Positions 14,612 through 22,153 of a stretch of DNA of 55,792 bases are shown here, in pieces. Location: NCBI GenBank assembly GCA_014382705.1, contig JACNJE010000082.1, positions 83,665-139,456 of the forward strand, given 5' to 3'. How positions within the stretch are numbered: the stretch's first letter is position 1; the number at the start of each line of letters is the position of its first letter. The stretch is from Verrucomicrobiota bacterium. Its GTDB lineage: Bacteria; Verrucomicrobiota; Verrucomicrobiia; Limisphaerales; UBA1096. A model generated the notes under the pieces. The model searched no databases. It saw only the letters and a program-made list of their open reading frames with translations, and had not been told where the DNA came from. A program made the position numbers and the translations under genes.

Positions 14612-16934
14612 CGTCCTTTGTCTTTGTGTTGCTCAACCGGAACGGCTTGCTGTTCACGACGCCGTCCAGCAGCGCCGAGAACCGGTGGCCATTCGCCTTC
14701 AAACTCCTGCAAATCTCATCGACCGCGCACTTGTCGTAATACTCCAACCCCCGGCCAAGGGCGAACGTTAGCATCTTCTCCGCCAGGGCGCGAATAAAAG
14801 TTTCACGGCTTTTCAGCACGTTTTTCAGTCCTTCCGGCCCGTCGATTGTCTCGCCGGTGGGCAGCTCGCCGGTGGGGTCGATCGGGAATGTGCCGTCCAG
14901 ATCGCGCCACGCGCCGATGCCGTCGAAGTTCTCGAGCGCGAAGCCAAGCGGATCCATCTTTGAGTGGCAGGTCGCGCATTCGGCCTTGGCCCGATGCTTC
15001 TCAAGCCGCTCACGGAGCGAGCCGCTGGTGATCGCCTCCTCGTTTTCCTCCAGCTCCTCCACATTTGGCGGCGGGGGTGGGGGTGGTGTGCCGAGGATCT
15101 GCTCCAAAATCCACTTTCCTCGGTTGACCGGCGAGGTGCGCGTCGGGTTCGACGTAATCGTCAGAATGCTCGCCTGCGTCAGGATGCCGCCCCGGCCGCT
15201 GCCCTTGGTCAGGCGCACGCGCTGAAACTCCGGCCCGCTCACGCCGTCGATGCCGTAATGCCTTGCCAAGCGCTCGTTGAGGTAGGTGAAATCGGCGTCG
15301 ATCAGCTCCACCACGCTGCGATCCTCCCGCATCACCGCCCCGAAGAACAACTCGGTCTCGCGCTGCATCGCCGTGCGCAAGCCATCATCGAACGTCGGGA
15401 ACCGGACCGGATCCGGCGTGACGCCGGCCAGGTTGCGAATCTGCAGCCATTGGCCGGCAAAGTTTTCGACCAGCGCCCGCGAACGTGGATCAGCCACCAT
15501 GCGCCGCACCTGCGCCGCGAGCACGTCCGGCTTGGCCAGCTCACCGCGCTTGGCCAAGCGGAACAGCTCGGCATCCGGCAGGCTGCTCCACAGGAAATAC
15601 GACAGCCGCGACGCCAACTCCCAGTCGTCCAGCCGGCGGATCGGCCCGTCGCCGGCCGGGCGCGTGTCCAGCTCCCAGCGGAACAGGAAATGCGGCGACA
15701 CGAGCACCGCCTGCACGGCCAAGCGCATCCCCTCCTCGAACGACCCACCGTCCGCCGTGACCATGTCCACAAACGACAGCAGACGGTTGACCTCCTTCTC
15801 GGCGACCGGACGGCGGTACGCTCTCCCGGCGAACTGGGCCAGCGACTCGCGGGCGACCTGTCGCGCCTCCCCCGGCCTCGGTTGCCGCACGATCACGCGC
15901 CGGTGCGACTCCGGCAACGTCGGCTGCGGCGCGTCGAGCGGCCCGACCATCGTCGTGCGCTTGACGAACAGATTCCGGTCGCCCCGCAGCGCCGGGTCGG
16001 GTGAGTCGTTGTTCACGTAGTTGTTGAGGTAGGCGACGGAAACCTTGTGCGTGCCTTTTCCCGGCTTGAGTTTGACGACAAAATCGCGCCGCTCCTCCTC
16101 AACCACGTTCACCTCGAACGTCTTCACCGTTTTGCCATCGAGACGGATCTCCATCTTCGGCGGTTCCGGCCCGGCGAGCGTCGCGTAGGCGTTGATGCGC
16201 AGGAGATAGTCGCCGTTCGTGCGGAACGGGTAACGGATGTCGATGCTGCCCTCGCGCCACAATCCCCAGTAACTGTCGTTCTCGATCCGCACCGTTCCAT
16301 CGTCACTCGTCGTGCCCCATTTTTTTGTCCGGATGGCCTCCTCGGGCGGGTACGGCGGGATGTCGGTCCGGATCGCGCGGGCGGTGATGTCCTCGGCGGC
16401 GCGCAGGTATTTCTCCATCAGGATCGGCGAGAGCGACAGCACGTCGCCGATGTTGTCAAAGCCGTAGCCGACCTCGTCGTTGGGGAAGTCTGCCGCCGGC
16501 CGGTAGTCCACCCCAAACAGGTCGCGGACGGTGTTGTTGTACTCGCTGCGGTTGAGGCGGCGCAGCGTGACGCGGCCGGGGTTCACCGGCACGCCGGGGT
16601 TCGAGCAGTCAAACTGGGCCAACTGCGCGGAGATGAACTCGGTCAACCGGATGCGCTCCTCCTCGGTTGGCTGCGGCTTCTTATCCGGCGGCATCTCGCG
16701 CTGTTGCAGCATATGGCGCACCTTCTCCCACAGGCGCCCTTCACGAAAAAAATCCGGCGCCTGGCCAAGCGCCTCGAGGTTCACCTCCGCCTTGGCCCGC
16801 TTGTTGCCATGGCAGTCGTGGCAGTACCGCTCGAGCAGCGGCCGGATATCCCGCGCAAACTCCGCCTGGCCAAGCGCTTGGCCAAGGCCGAACGCCACCA
16901 TCAACCAAGCCGCTCTGTGGGTCGAAAACGCCAT
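14604..16934 (-). CDS. Exported cytochrome-like DUF1587/1595/1592/1588/1585 protein
   Basis: A 776-residue exported protein with signal peptide (MAFSTHRAAWLMVAFGLGQALG). Near residue 40 is a CHDCHG haem-type motif (planctomycete cytochrome module), then DUF1587 (RLNRSEYNNTVRDLFGVD), a carbohydrate-binding-like beta module, DUF1595 (FAGRAYRRPVAEKEVNRLL), DUF1592 (HFLFRWE, RLSYFLWSSLPDAELF), DUF1588 with a second CATCHSKMDPLGFALENFD motif and DUF1585 at the end. The set is a hallmark of the PVC group; a redox or polysaccharide-related role is suspected but unproven. I chose the ATG at 16934, which has a purine-rich site upstream; a TTG at 16958 is in frame. Confidence 0.9.
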   Translation of the reverse strand: MAFSTHRAAWLMVAFGLGQALGQAEFARDIRPLLERYCHDCHGNKRAKAEVNLEALGQAPDFFREGRLWEKVRHMLQQREMPPDKKPQPTEEERIRLTEFISAQLAQFDCSNPGVPVNPGRVTLRRLNRSEYNNTVRDLFGVDYRPAADFPNDEVGYGFDNIGDVLSLSPILMEKYLRAAEDITARAIRTDIPPYPPEEAIRTKKWGTTSDDGTVRIENDSYWGLWREGSIDIRYPFRTNGDYLLRINAYATLAGPEPPKMEIRLDGKTVKTFEVNVVEEERRDFVVKLKPGKGTHKVSVAYLNNYVNNDSPDPALRGDRNLFVKRTTMVGPLDAPQPTLPESHRRVIVRQPRPGEARQVARESLAQFAGRAYRRPVAEKEVNRLLSFVDMVTADGGSFEEGMRLAVQAVLVSPHFLFRWELDTRPAGDGPIRRLDDWELASRLSYFLWSSLPDAELFRLAKRGELAKPDVLAAQVRRMVADPRSRALVENFAGQWLQIRNLAGVTPDPVRFPTFDDGLRTAMQRETELFFGAVMREDRSVVELIDADFTYLNERLARHYGIDGVSGPEFQRVRLTKGSGRGGILTQASILTITSNPTRTSPVNRGKWILEQILGTPPPPPPPNVEELEENEEAITSGSLRERLEKHRAKAECATCHSKMDPLGFALENFDGIGAWRDLDGTFPIDPTGELPTGETIDGPEGLKNVLKSRETFIRALAEKMLTFALGRGLEYYDKCAVDEICRSLKANGHRFSALLDGVVNSKPFRLSNTKTKDDE
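16868..16883. repeat. Tandem palindrome GGCCAAGCGCTTGGCC in the DUF1592 gene
   Basis: Lies in the signal-peptide region of the DUF1592 protein, where the two units are read as LGQALGQA. Confidence 0.9.
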
Positions 16935-17019
16935 AAATCCCCCGAAAAGATAGCTCAAAAAGTACGCCCCCGCACGCCGGGATATTCAATGCGACTCACG
17001 GCAACCGACGCCGTGTCGG

Positions 17020-18384
17020 TCAACGCGGCAGCGTCTCTGGCAGGTCGGCGATGACGTAGGCCATCACGGCCATCGCCGCGACACACCGGTTGAACTCGCC
17101 TTGGTCGAGCTTGTCGATCGTGTCGGCGTCGGTGTGGTGAAACCAGAAATATTTCTCGCGATCCACCTCGAGGTGCATCACCGGCACACCGCCCCGCACG
17201 AGCTTGAGCACGTCGGCACCTCGGCAGCCCTTGGCGATCTTGCCCGCGCCGATCGGGTCGAGTAACTTGCCGACGCCCCGGATGATCTCCATGCCGCGCC
17301 CGCTGCCAAGGAAGCCAAACCCGGTCGGCTGGAACACGCCCGAGTCGGACTCGATCGCCAGCGTGTGCCTGGCCAGGGCCGCCTCGTGCCGCTTGGCATA
17401 TTGCAGCGCGCCGCGGATGCCGTTTTCCTCGTTCGTCCAAAGCACCACGCGCACGGTGCGCCTTGGCTGCAGGCCAAGCTTGAGCATCAGCCGCGCCGCC
17501 TCCCACGCGGCGAGACAGCCGCCGCCGTCGTCCATCGCCCCTTGGCCAACGTCCCACGAATCGATGTGGCCGCTCACGATGACGATCTCCTCCGGCTTCT
17601 CCCGGCCGGGAATCTCCGCGATGACATTCCGCGAAATGCCGTCCGGCAACGTGCGCGCCTCCATCTTCAGCCGCACCCGGATCGTATCCCCGCGAGCCGC
17701 CATGCGAGTCAGCATGTTGGCGTCCTCGAGCGAGAGCGCGGCGTGCGGGATTTGTTTCACGCCGTTGGCGTACGACATGCCGCCCGTGTGCGGCGTCTGC
17801 ATCGAGAACGGCCCGACGGAACGAATCAGACTCGCCACCGCCCCGGCCCGCGCCGCGTGGATTGCGCCCTGCGTGCGGACGATCACCGTCTCGCGATACT
17901 CGGTGAACGGCACGTTGAAGAGCACGATTTTGCCCTTGGCCTCGGCGGCACGCTTCTTGAGATCGTCAAACCCGCTGACGACCAGCACCTCCGCCGTGAT
18001 CCCCCCGGCCGGCGTGCCGACGCTGCCGCCCAAGCCAAGCATCGGCAACTCGCGGCGACGCGGCGAAAGCAACTCCACCGACTCACTGCCGCGAACCCAG
18101 CGCGGGACGATCACCTCCTCTCCCCGAACGTTTTGGAAGCCGTCTTTTTTCATCTCGGCGAGGCACCAGTCGATGGCATCCTCCAGATTTTTCGAGCCGG
18201 TAAAGCGCGGCCCAAACGTGTCGCACATTGTGGCCAAGCGCGAAAACCCGAACACACTGTTCGTCGCCGCCAGCGTCAACCGTTGGGCTTCCGGCCGGTA
18301 ATCCGCCGGCGCATCCCCCGCCGCAAACCCAGTCGCCACCCCCAACTCAAGCCCCAAAATAAGGAGAAGTCGTTGCAAGTTCAT
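17020..18384 (-). CDS. Secreted M28-family zinc metallopeptidase
   Basis: A 454-residue aminopeptidase/carboxypeptidase Q-like enzyme with a signal peptide (LQRLLLILGLELGVATGFAAG). A PA-type insert domain lies around residues 130-250. All five metal ligands of the M28 family can be seen: His and Asp in SGHIDSWDVGQGAMDDGGG, the catalytic Glu pair in WTNEENGIRG, Asp in AIESDSGVF and His in FWFHHTDADTIDKL. It probably trims peptides outside the inner membrane for nutrition. I chose the ATG at 18384; the earlier in-frame start adds a non-signal-like segment. It stands alone upstream of the DUF1592 gene. Confidence 0.92.
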   Translation of the reverse strand: MNLQRLLLILGLELGVATGFAAGDAPADYRPEAQRLTLAATNSVFGFSRLATMCDTFGPRFTGSKNLEDAIDWCLAEMKKDGFQNVRGEEVIVPRWVRGSESVELLSPRRRELPMLGLGGSVGTPAGGITAEVLVVSGFDDLKKRAAEAKGKIVLFNVPFTEYRETVIVRTQGAIHAARAGAVASLIRSVGPFSMQTPHTGGMSYANGVKQIPHAALSLEDANMLTRMAARGDTIRVRLKMEARTLPDGISRNVIAEIPGREKPEEIVIVSGHIDSWDVGQGAMDDGGGCLAAWEAARLMLKLGLQPRRTVRVVLWTNEENGIRGALQYAKRHEAALARHTLAIESDSGVFQPTGFGFLGSGRGMEIIRGVGKLLDPIGAGKIAKGCRGADVLKLVRGGVPVMHLEVDREKYFWFHHTDADTIDKLDQGEFNRCVAAMAVMAYVIADLPETLPR

Positions 18385-18479
18385 CGGCGGAATGTAGTGA
18401 CCAAGACCGAGTTTTAAAAGAGTTTTGTCCACTCTATCTATCGCTTGCCAATATTATCGCAACGCGTTATATTGCGCCG

Positions 18480-18761
18480 GTGATTCGGAGCTTTGCTAAC
18501 AGGGCAACCGAGAAAGTCTGGCGTGAAGAGCGTACTCGGCACGGGTCATCAGCCTTGCAACGGGTTGCCCTCCGCAAGCTCATCCTGTTGCATACCGCCG
18601 AGCGGCTTGGGGAGTTGACCTTCCCGCCCGGCAACCGATTGGAATAGCTTCGGGGCCAACGGGCCGGACAACACAGCCTCCGCATCAACGACCCGTGACG
18701 CATTTGCTTCCGTTGGACCGGCAGCGACGCCGAAAATGTTGAAATAGTTGATTACCACTGA
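18480..18761 (+). pseudogene. higB: HigB/RelE-family toxin, broken by two in-frame stop codons
   Basis: From a GTG at 18480 one frame reads VIRSFANRATEKVW through to PPGNRLE, then TAG (18645-18647), LRGQRAGQHSLRINDP, TGA (18696-18698), RICFRWTGSDAENVEIVDYH and the natural TGA at 18759. The whole 94-codon frame is collinear with HigB toxins, whose conserved segments are PPGNRLE-LRGDR-GQ-SIRIND-WRICFRW and VEIVDYH. Both stops fall in conserved stretches; the second sits where the family usually has Trp (TGG to TGA is one change). No frameshift is needed. The product would be a 55-residue fragment lacking the C-terminal catalytic part, so the toxin is almost surely dead, while the adjacent higA is intact. 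Confidence 0.85.
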
Positions 18762-18762
18762 A

Positions 18763-19062
18763 ATGAAAGCATCGCAAAACATCACCTCCGGCGAGATTCT
18801 GCTGGAGGAATTCATGAAGCCGCTTGGCCTCAGCCAATACGCGCTGGCCAAGGAACTGGCCGTGAGCCCCATGCGCATTAGCGAGATCGTGCGCGGTAAA
18901 CGCGCCATCACCGCCGACACCGCCCTGCGGCTGGGCATCTATTTTGGCACCAGTCCGGACTACTGGTTGCGCATCCAAGCCGAGTGCGACCTCCGCAAGG
19001 CACGCCGCCAAGCCGGCAAAAAAATCGCACGCAAAGTCAAACCCCGCGAACTGGCCGTGTAA
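18763..19062 (+). CDS. higA: HigA-family antitoxin/transcriptional regulator
   Basis: A 99-residue XRE-type helix-turn-helix protein of the HigA/VapI branch: SGEILLEEFMKPLGLSQYALAKEL, SPMRISEIVRGKRAIT, and DTALRLGIYFGTSPDYWLRIQAECDLR cut here into its usual blocks. In intact loci it neutralises HigB and represses the shared promoter. The ATG lies two bases after the end of the broken higB, the standard toxin-first order. With its toxin lost it may persist as an orphan repressor or because it protects against related toxins elsewhere in the genome; both are inference. Confidence 0.9.
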   Translation: MKASQNITSGEILLEEFMKPLGLSQYALAKELAVSPMRISEIVRGKRAITADTALRLGIYFGTSPDYWLRIQAECDLRKARRQAGKKIARKVKPRELAV

Positions 19063-19067
19063 GCCTA

Positions 19068-20306
19068 TTACTGCCCCGGTTGCACCGGCTGGAGCCAGGC
19101 GCGTTCGTGTTCGCCGGCGGCGTACGGGTTGGCTTTCTTTTTGGACGACGTGATCTCGGCGCGGACGTACAGCTCGTCGCCGTCGAAGGTGTAGCTTGGC
19201 TCGAGTGATTGCGATTGGCCGAAGATCTCGCCGATGCCGGCCTCGCTTGGCTTGAGCGAGTTGCGCTTGGCCAAGTCGGGGCTGCTCTTGAAGGTCTTTC
19301 GCGTGCCGATGAACCAGGTGGTGTACGTCACGCCCTGCTCCGGCTGGATGCGGAAGCTGTATTTGCCGTTGGCCAAGCGGATGCCGTCCACGGCCACGCC
19401 GCTTGTGGCGTAAAAGTCGCCGCGCTCCATCGCCGAGATGACCGACTCCGGGGTGAGTGCCTTGGCGTGAACCATCACCCAGCCGCGACCGGTGTTGCTC
19501 TGGCCGACGGCGAGGTCGTGGTAGTTGTGGGAATCATCCGTGGCCAGGCCAAGCATTAACGGCAGCTTGTGGACGCCGAGACGGTAGGCGTTGATCACGT
19601 CCCAAATCTGCCCGGTGCTGAGGTGGCCCTTGTCGCCGTAGTTGTTGACAGCCGGGTGGCCGTTGTACACCTCGAAGAACCGTTCGCCGCGCAGCTGGAT
19701 CATGTCGGCTGGCTGGAGCGCCCAGCCGAAGTTGGGGTGGTTGATGTGCGGGAACATCGGCTGGCCGGTGGCCTTGCGCTGCGCCAGCACGGCGTCGATG
19801 TTGTTCTGCAGGGTCGCCGCCACGCCGGCGCCGCCCTGCGGCGGGATCTGTTTCTTGATGTTGGTGGCGTTGAGGTGAACCGGCCGGCCCTGGAACTGGT
19901 CGGTGATCTCCTCGCTCTGCATCAGCAGGAAACGCCCCGGCTGGGCCATCTTTTGCCGATACTCGGCGAACGTCTTGAGCCGGACCTGCGGCACGCCCTT
20001 GACCTCGCGATGCTCAACCCAGCCGTCGCCGAAACGGTTGAGGTACTTGTCGAACGCCCGCTGGCCGCCGGCGTTTTTTTCGCGGTGAATCCAGCGCTCC
20101 CCCTCGGCCAGCACGTTGTGATCGGAGATGGCGAGGAAATGGTAGCCGTTGGCGCGGTACCCGTCGGCGATCATCTCGGGGTAGTCGTCGCCGTCGCTCC
20201 AGAGTGAGTGGGTGTGCAGGTTGCCCTTCCACCAGCGGGCCTCCCCGGCAGAGAGGGTCGCGGCGGCCAGCGCGATGGCAATCGTGAGGAGAAACTTGGT
20301 TTTCAT
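19068..20306 (-). CDS. Exported PHP-domain phosphoesterase-like protein
   Basis: A 412-residue protein with signal peptide MKTKFLLTIAIALAAATLSAG. The PHP metal site is visible: GNLHTHSLWSDGDDYPEMI (HxH and the Asp), LAISDHNV, PHINHPNFGW and LATDDSHNY. PHP proteins hydrolyse phosphoesters using a trinuclear metal centre. Secreted versions like this one are frequent in Verrucomicrobiota, often annotated as histidinol-phosphatase-like, with unknown substrate. The C-terminal 100 residues form a beta-rich domain. The gene converges on higA with a five-base gap. Confidence 0.85.
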   Translation of the reverse strand: MKTKFLLTIAIALAAATLSAGEARWWKGNLHTHSLWSDGDDYPEMIADGYRANGYHFLAISDHNVLAEGERWIHREKNAGGQRAFDKYLNRFGDGWVEHREVKGVPQVRLKTFAEYRQKMAQPGRFLLMQSEEITDQFQGRPVHLNATNIKKQIPPQGGAGVAATLQNNIDAVLAQRKATGQPMFPHINHPNFGWALQPADMIQLRGERFFEVYNGHPAVNNYGDKGHLSTGQIWDVINAYRLGVHKLPLMLGLATDDSHNYHDLAVGQSNTGRGWVMVHAKALTPESVISAMERGDFYATSGVAVDGIRLANGKYSFRIQPEQGVTYTTWFIGTRKTFKSSPDLAKRNSLKPSEAGIGEIFGQSQSLEPSYTFDGDELYVRAEITSSKKKANPYAAGEHERAWLQPVQPGQ

Positions 20307-20358
20307 GCGTCGGAGTCGGTAAGCGTAGAGTTGGCGGTGCCCGGGTTCAAGTTTTCAA

Positions 20359-20435
20359 TGAGACGCAGATTTTCAGGGTTCGAGGGATTCACAGGATCAT
20401 TCTAAATCGTGACAATCCGCGTTCATCCGCGTCCC
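20359..20435. repeat. Possible dispersed intergenic repeat
   Basis: The spacer upstream of the PHP gene contains GGATTCACAGGATCAT and AATCCGCGTTCATCCGCG. This resembles short interspersed sequences of the form 'ggattcacaggat ... aatccgcgttcatccgcg' that I recall from other Gram-negative genomes, including Verrucomicrobiota. Only one copy is in the window, so repeat status cannot be shown here. The rest of this 160-base gap holds nothing I recognise. Confidence 0.3.
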
Positions 20436-20466
20436 AACAGGCTTCCCGCAGTCGTTTGGTGACGAC

Positions 20467-21162
20467 TCACTGTCTTGGGGTGAAGACGCTGGCGAGGATG
20501 GATTCCTTGGTTTTCCAAAGGAGCGACATGGTCATCGACACCGGGATCAGCACGAAGGCCATGAACAGCCACGGCCGGTACTGGCCCGTCTTGTCGACGA
20601 ACCGCAGCAGCAGCTCGGGCGGTTCGTCAATGCGTGTCTTCAGGTAGACGACACCGATGCCGATCGACGTGATGGCCAGCAGCACGCGATTCATGCGGGA
20701 GAAGAGCTGTGACTCCACCCGGAGCGTCTCGTCCGGCAGCATGGCGGCGAGGCGGGCGAGCGTCTTGTTGAGCGCCATCAGGTAAAGGGCAAACGCCAAC
20801 GCCAGCAACCCGACGGCGTCGATGAAGTAAAGCTCGTCCGGCGCACGGTGGCGCCAATGCAGGAACGGCGACAGGCCAAGGGTGAACAGCCCGAACAGTT
20901 TCGCCTGGCCAAGCGCAGCCTGCCAGACGCGTTCCTGCGGCTGAAAACTGCCCAGCAGCCACAGCCCGACCCACAGCATCCCGAAGGCCGCCGGCGGCAG
21001 CAGCATGCCCATCGGCCAAGCGGCGTCGGTCCAGTTCGAGAGGGTGGACATGATGCTGACGACCATCGCGATCGGCAGGCACCAGAAGAGGATCGACGTG
21101 CCGCGCACCACCCCGGCCAGCGCCGGGAGCAGATTGGGTTGTGCGTCGGAATCGTCCATCAT
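20467..21162 (-). CDS. Integral membrane protein of unknown function
   Basis: A 231-residue protein with five or six predicted membrane spans by eye: ILFWCLPIAMVVSIMSTL, MGMLLPPAAFGMLWVGLWLL, a segment around KLFGLFTLGLSPFL, DAVGLLALAFALYLMAL, LLAITSIGIGVVYL and PWLFMAFVLIPVSMTMSLL. I recognise no domain. The start is one of two adjacent ATG codons (21162 or 21159). Its neighbours, a PHP protein and an extracellular nuclease, do not suggest a role. Confidence 0.7.
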   Translation of the reverse strand: MMDDSDAQPNLLPALAGVVRGTSILFWCLPIAMVVSIMSTLSNWTDAAWPMGMLLPPAAFGMLWVGLWLLGSFQPQERVWQAALGQAKLFGLFTLGLSPFLHWRHRAPDELYFIDAVGLLALAFALYLMALNKTLARLAAMLPDETLRVESQLFSRMNRVLLAITSIGIGVVYLKTRIDEPPELLLRFVDKTGQYRPWLFMAFVLIPVSMTMSLLWKTKESILASVFTPRQ

Positions 21163-21232
21163 GCCATCCCGCAAGGGACGCGCACTATACGAACGCGCGA
21201 TGCGATTTCAATCGCGAAGAAAAACAGGCGGC

Positions 21233-22147
21233 CTATTTGTCCCGTGCGGTGAAGGTCGCCACCACAGGGCGGTGGTCCGAGCCGTAACCCCAGTTCGCCA
21301 CGACCGGGATCCATGAGCGGGCGCGATCCAGCTCCCTCGCCATGCCGGGGCTGAGCAGGATGTAATCGATCCGGCTGTAGACGTCCTCGACGCCGTAAAA
21401 ATGGGTCCACGACACGTTGCGCGGAAACCATTTTGCGTTGATGCGGTTCGGGCCGGCATCGCCGTTGCGCTCGCCCGGGCGCACGTCGATGAGCTGCGAC
21501 TTGCCCCGGCCGACGAGCGCCTTCACCGGCTTGGAGTTGTAGTAGTCGTTGAAGTCACCGAGCACGGCGAAGTTCATTTCCGGATCCGCCTTGAGCCTCG
21601 CGGCGATGATCCGCCGCAGCCGCAACGCCTCCTGCAGCCGCATCTCCGCTTCATCCGCCACCGACACCTTGCGCTTCGATTTCAGGTGCGCGGTGATCAG
21701 CGAGAACGAGTAATCGCCCAACGCGATCTCCACCTCGGCGAAGCCCCGGCTGACATGCAGCCGGCGTCCGTTGAGCAGATAACTTTCGTTGTCATGCTTG
21801 GTGATTTTCTTGAACGGAAACCGACTCAGGTACGCGACATGGATCGCCGGGTCGAACGCCGACAAATGCTCCGCATGCGGCAAGTTCAGCCCCTTGGCCT
21901 TGAGGTCGCTTTGCAGCTTGGCCAAGGCCTTGGCCGTGCCCATCTCCTGCAGCGCGATCACGTCCGGCTTGGCCGCGAGGATGCTCTCGACGATCTTCGC
22001 CTGCGCGAACGGTTTCTTGAGCGGCCGGTTTTGGATAGGCTTGAGAATGAAATTCTCCACATTGTACGTCACCACGCGGAAGGTCTGCTGTGCTTGGCCA
22101 AACGATCCCGCCAATGCGACGGCGGCAATAAAAAGAGCTAGCTTCAT
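21233..22147 (-). CDS. Secreted endonuclease/exonuclease/phosphatase-family protein
   Basis: A 304-residue metal-dependent phosphoesterase of the DNase I-like (EEP) superfamily with signal peptide MKLALFIAAVALAGSFGQA. Conserved blocks are VVTYNVENF, PDVIALQEMG (metal-binding Glu), AHLKSKRKVS, AVLGDFNDYYN, RIDYILLSPGM and GSDHRPVVATF (catalytic Asp-His). It starts six bases after the stop of the lamin-tail/OB-fold gene, which suggests joint expression. Together they contain the modules found in single-chain extracellular nucleases. DNA or phospholipid as substrate are both possible. Confidence 0.88.
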   Translation of the reverse strand: MKLALFIAAVALAGSFGQAQQTFRVVTYNVENFILKPIQNRPLKKPFAQAKIVESILAAKPDVIALQEMGTAKALAKLQSDLKAKGLNLPHAEHLSAFDPAIHVAYLSRFPFKKITKHDNESYLLNGRRLHVSRGFAEVEIALGDYSFSLITAHLKSKRKVSVADEAEMRLQEALRLRRIIAARLKADPEMNFAVLGDFNDYYNSKPVKALVGRGKSQLIDVRPGERNGDAGPNRINAKWFPRNVSWTHFYGVEDVYSRIDYILLSPGMARELDRARSWIPVVANWGYGSDHRPVVATFTARDK

Positions 22148-22153
22148 GAGTCG

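Noticed and set aside
18480..18761. Recoding of TAG and TGA as amino acids in higB
   Set aside because: TAG and TGA serve as normal stops for other genes in the window (rnc TAG, higB's own final TGA), and no selenocysteine-type hairpin is evident. Decay is simpler.
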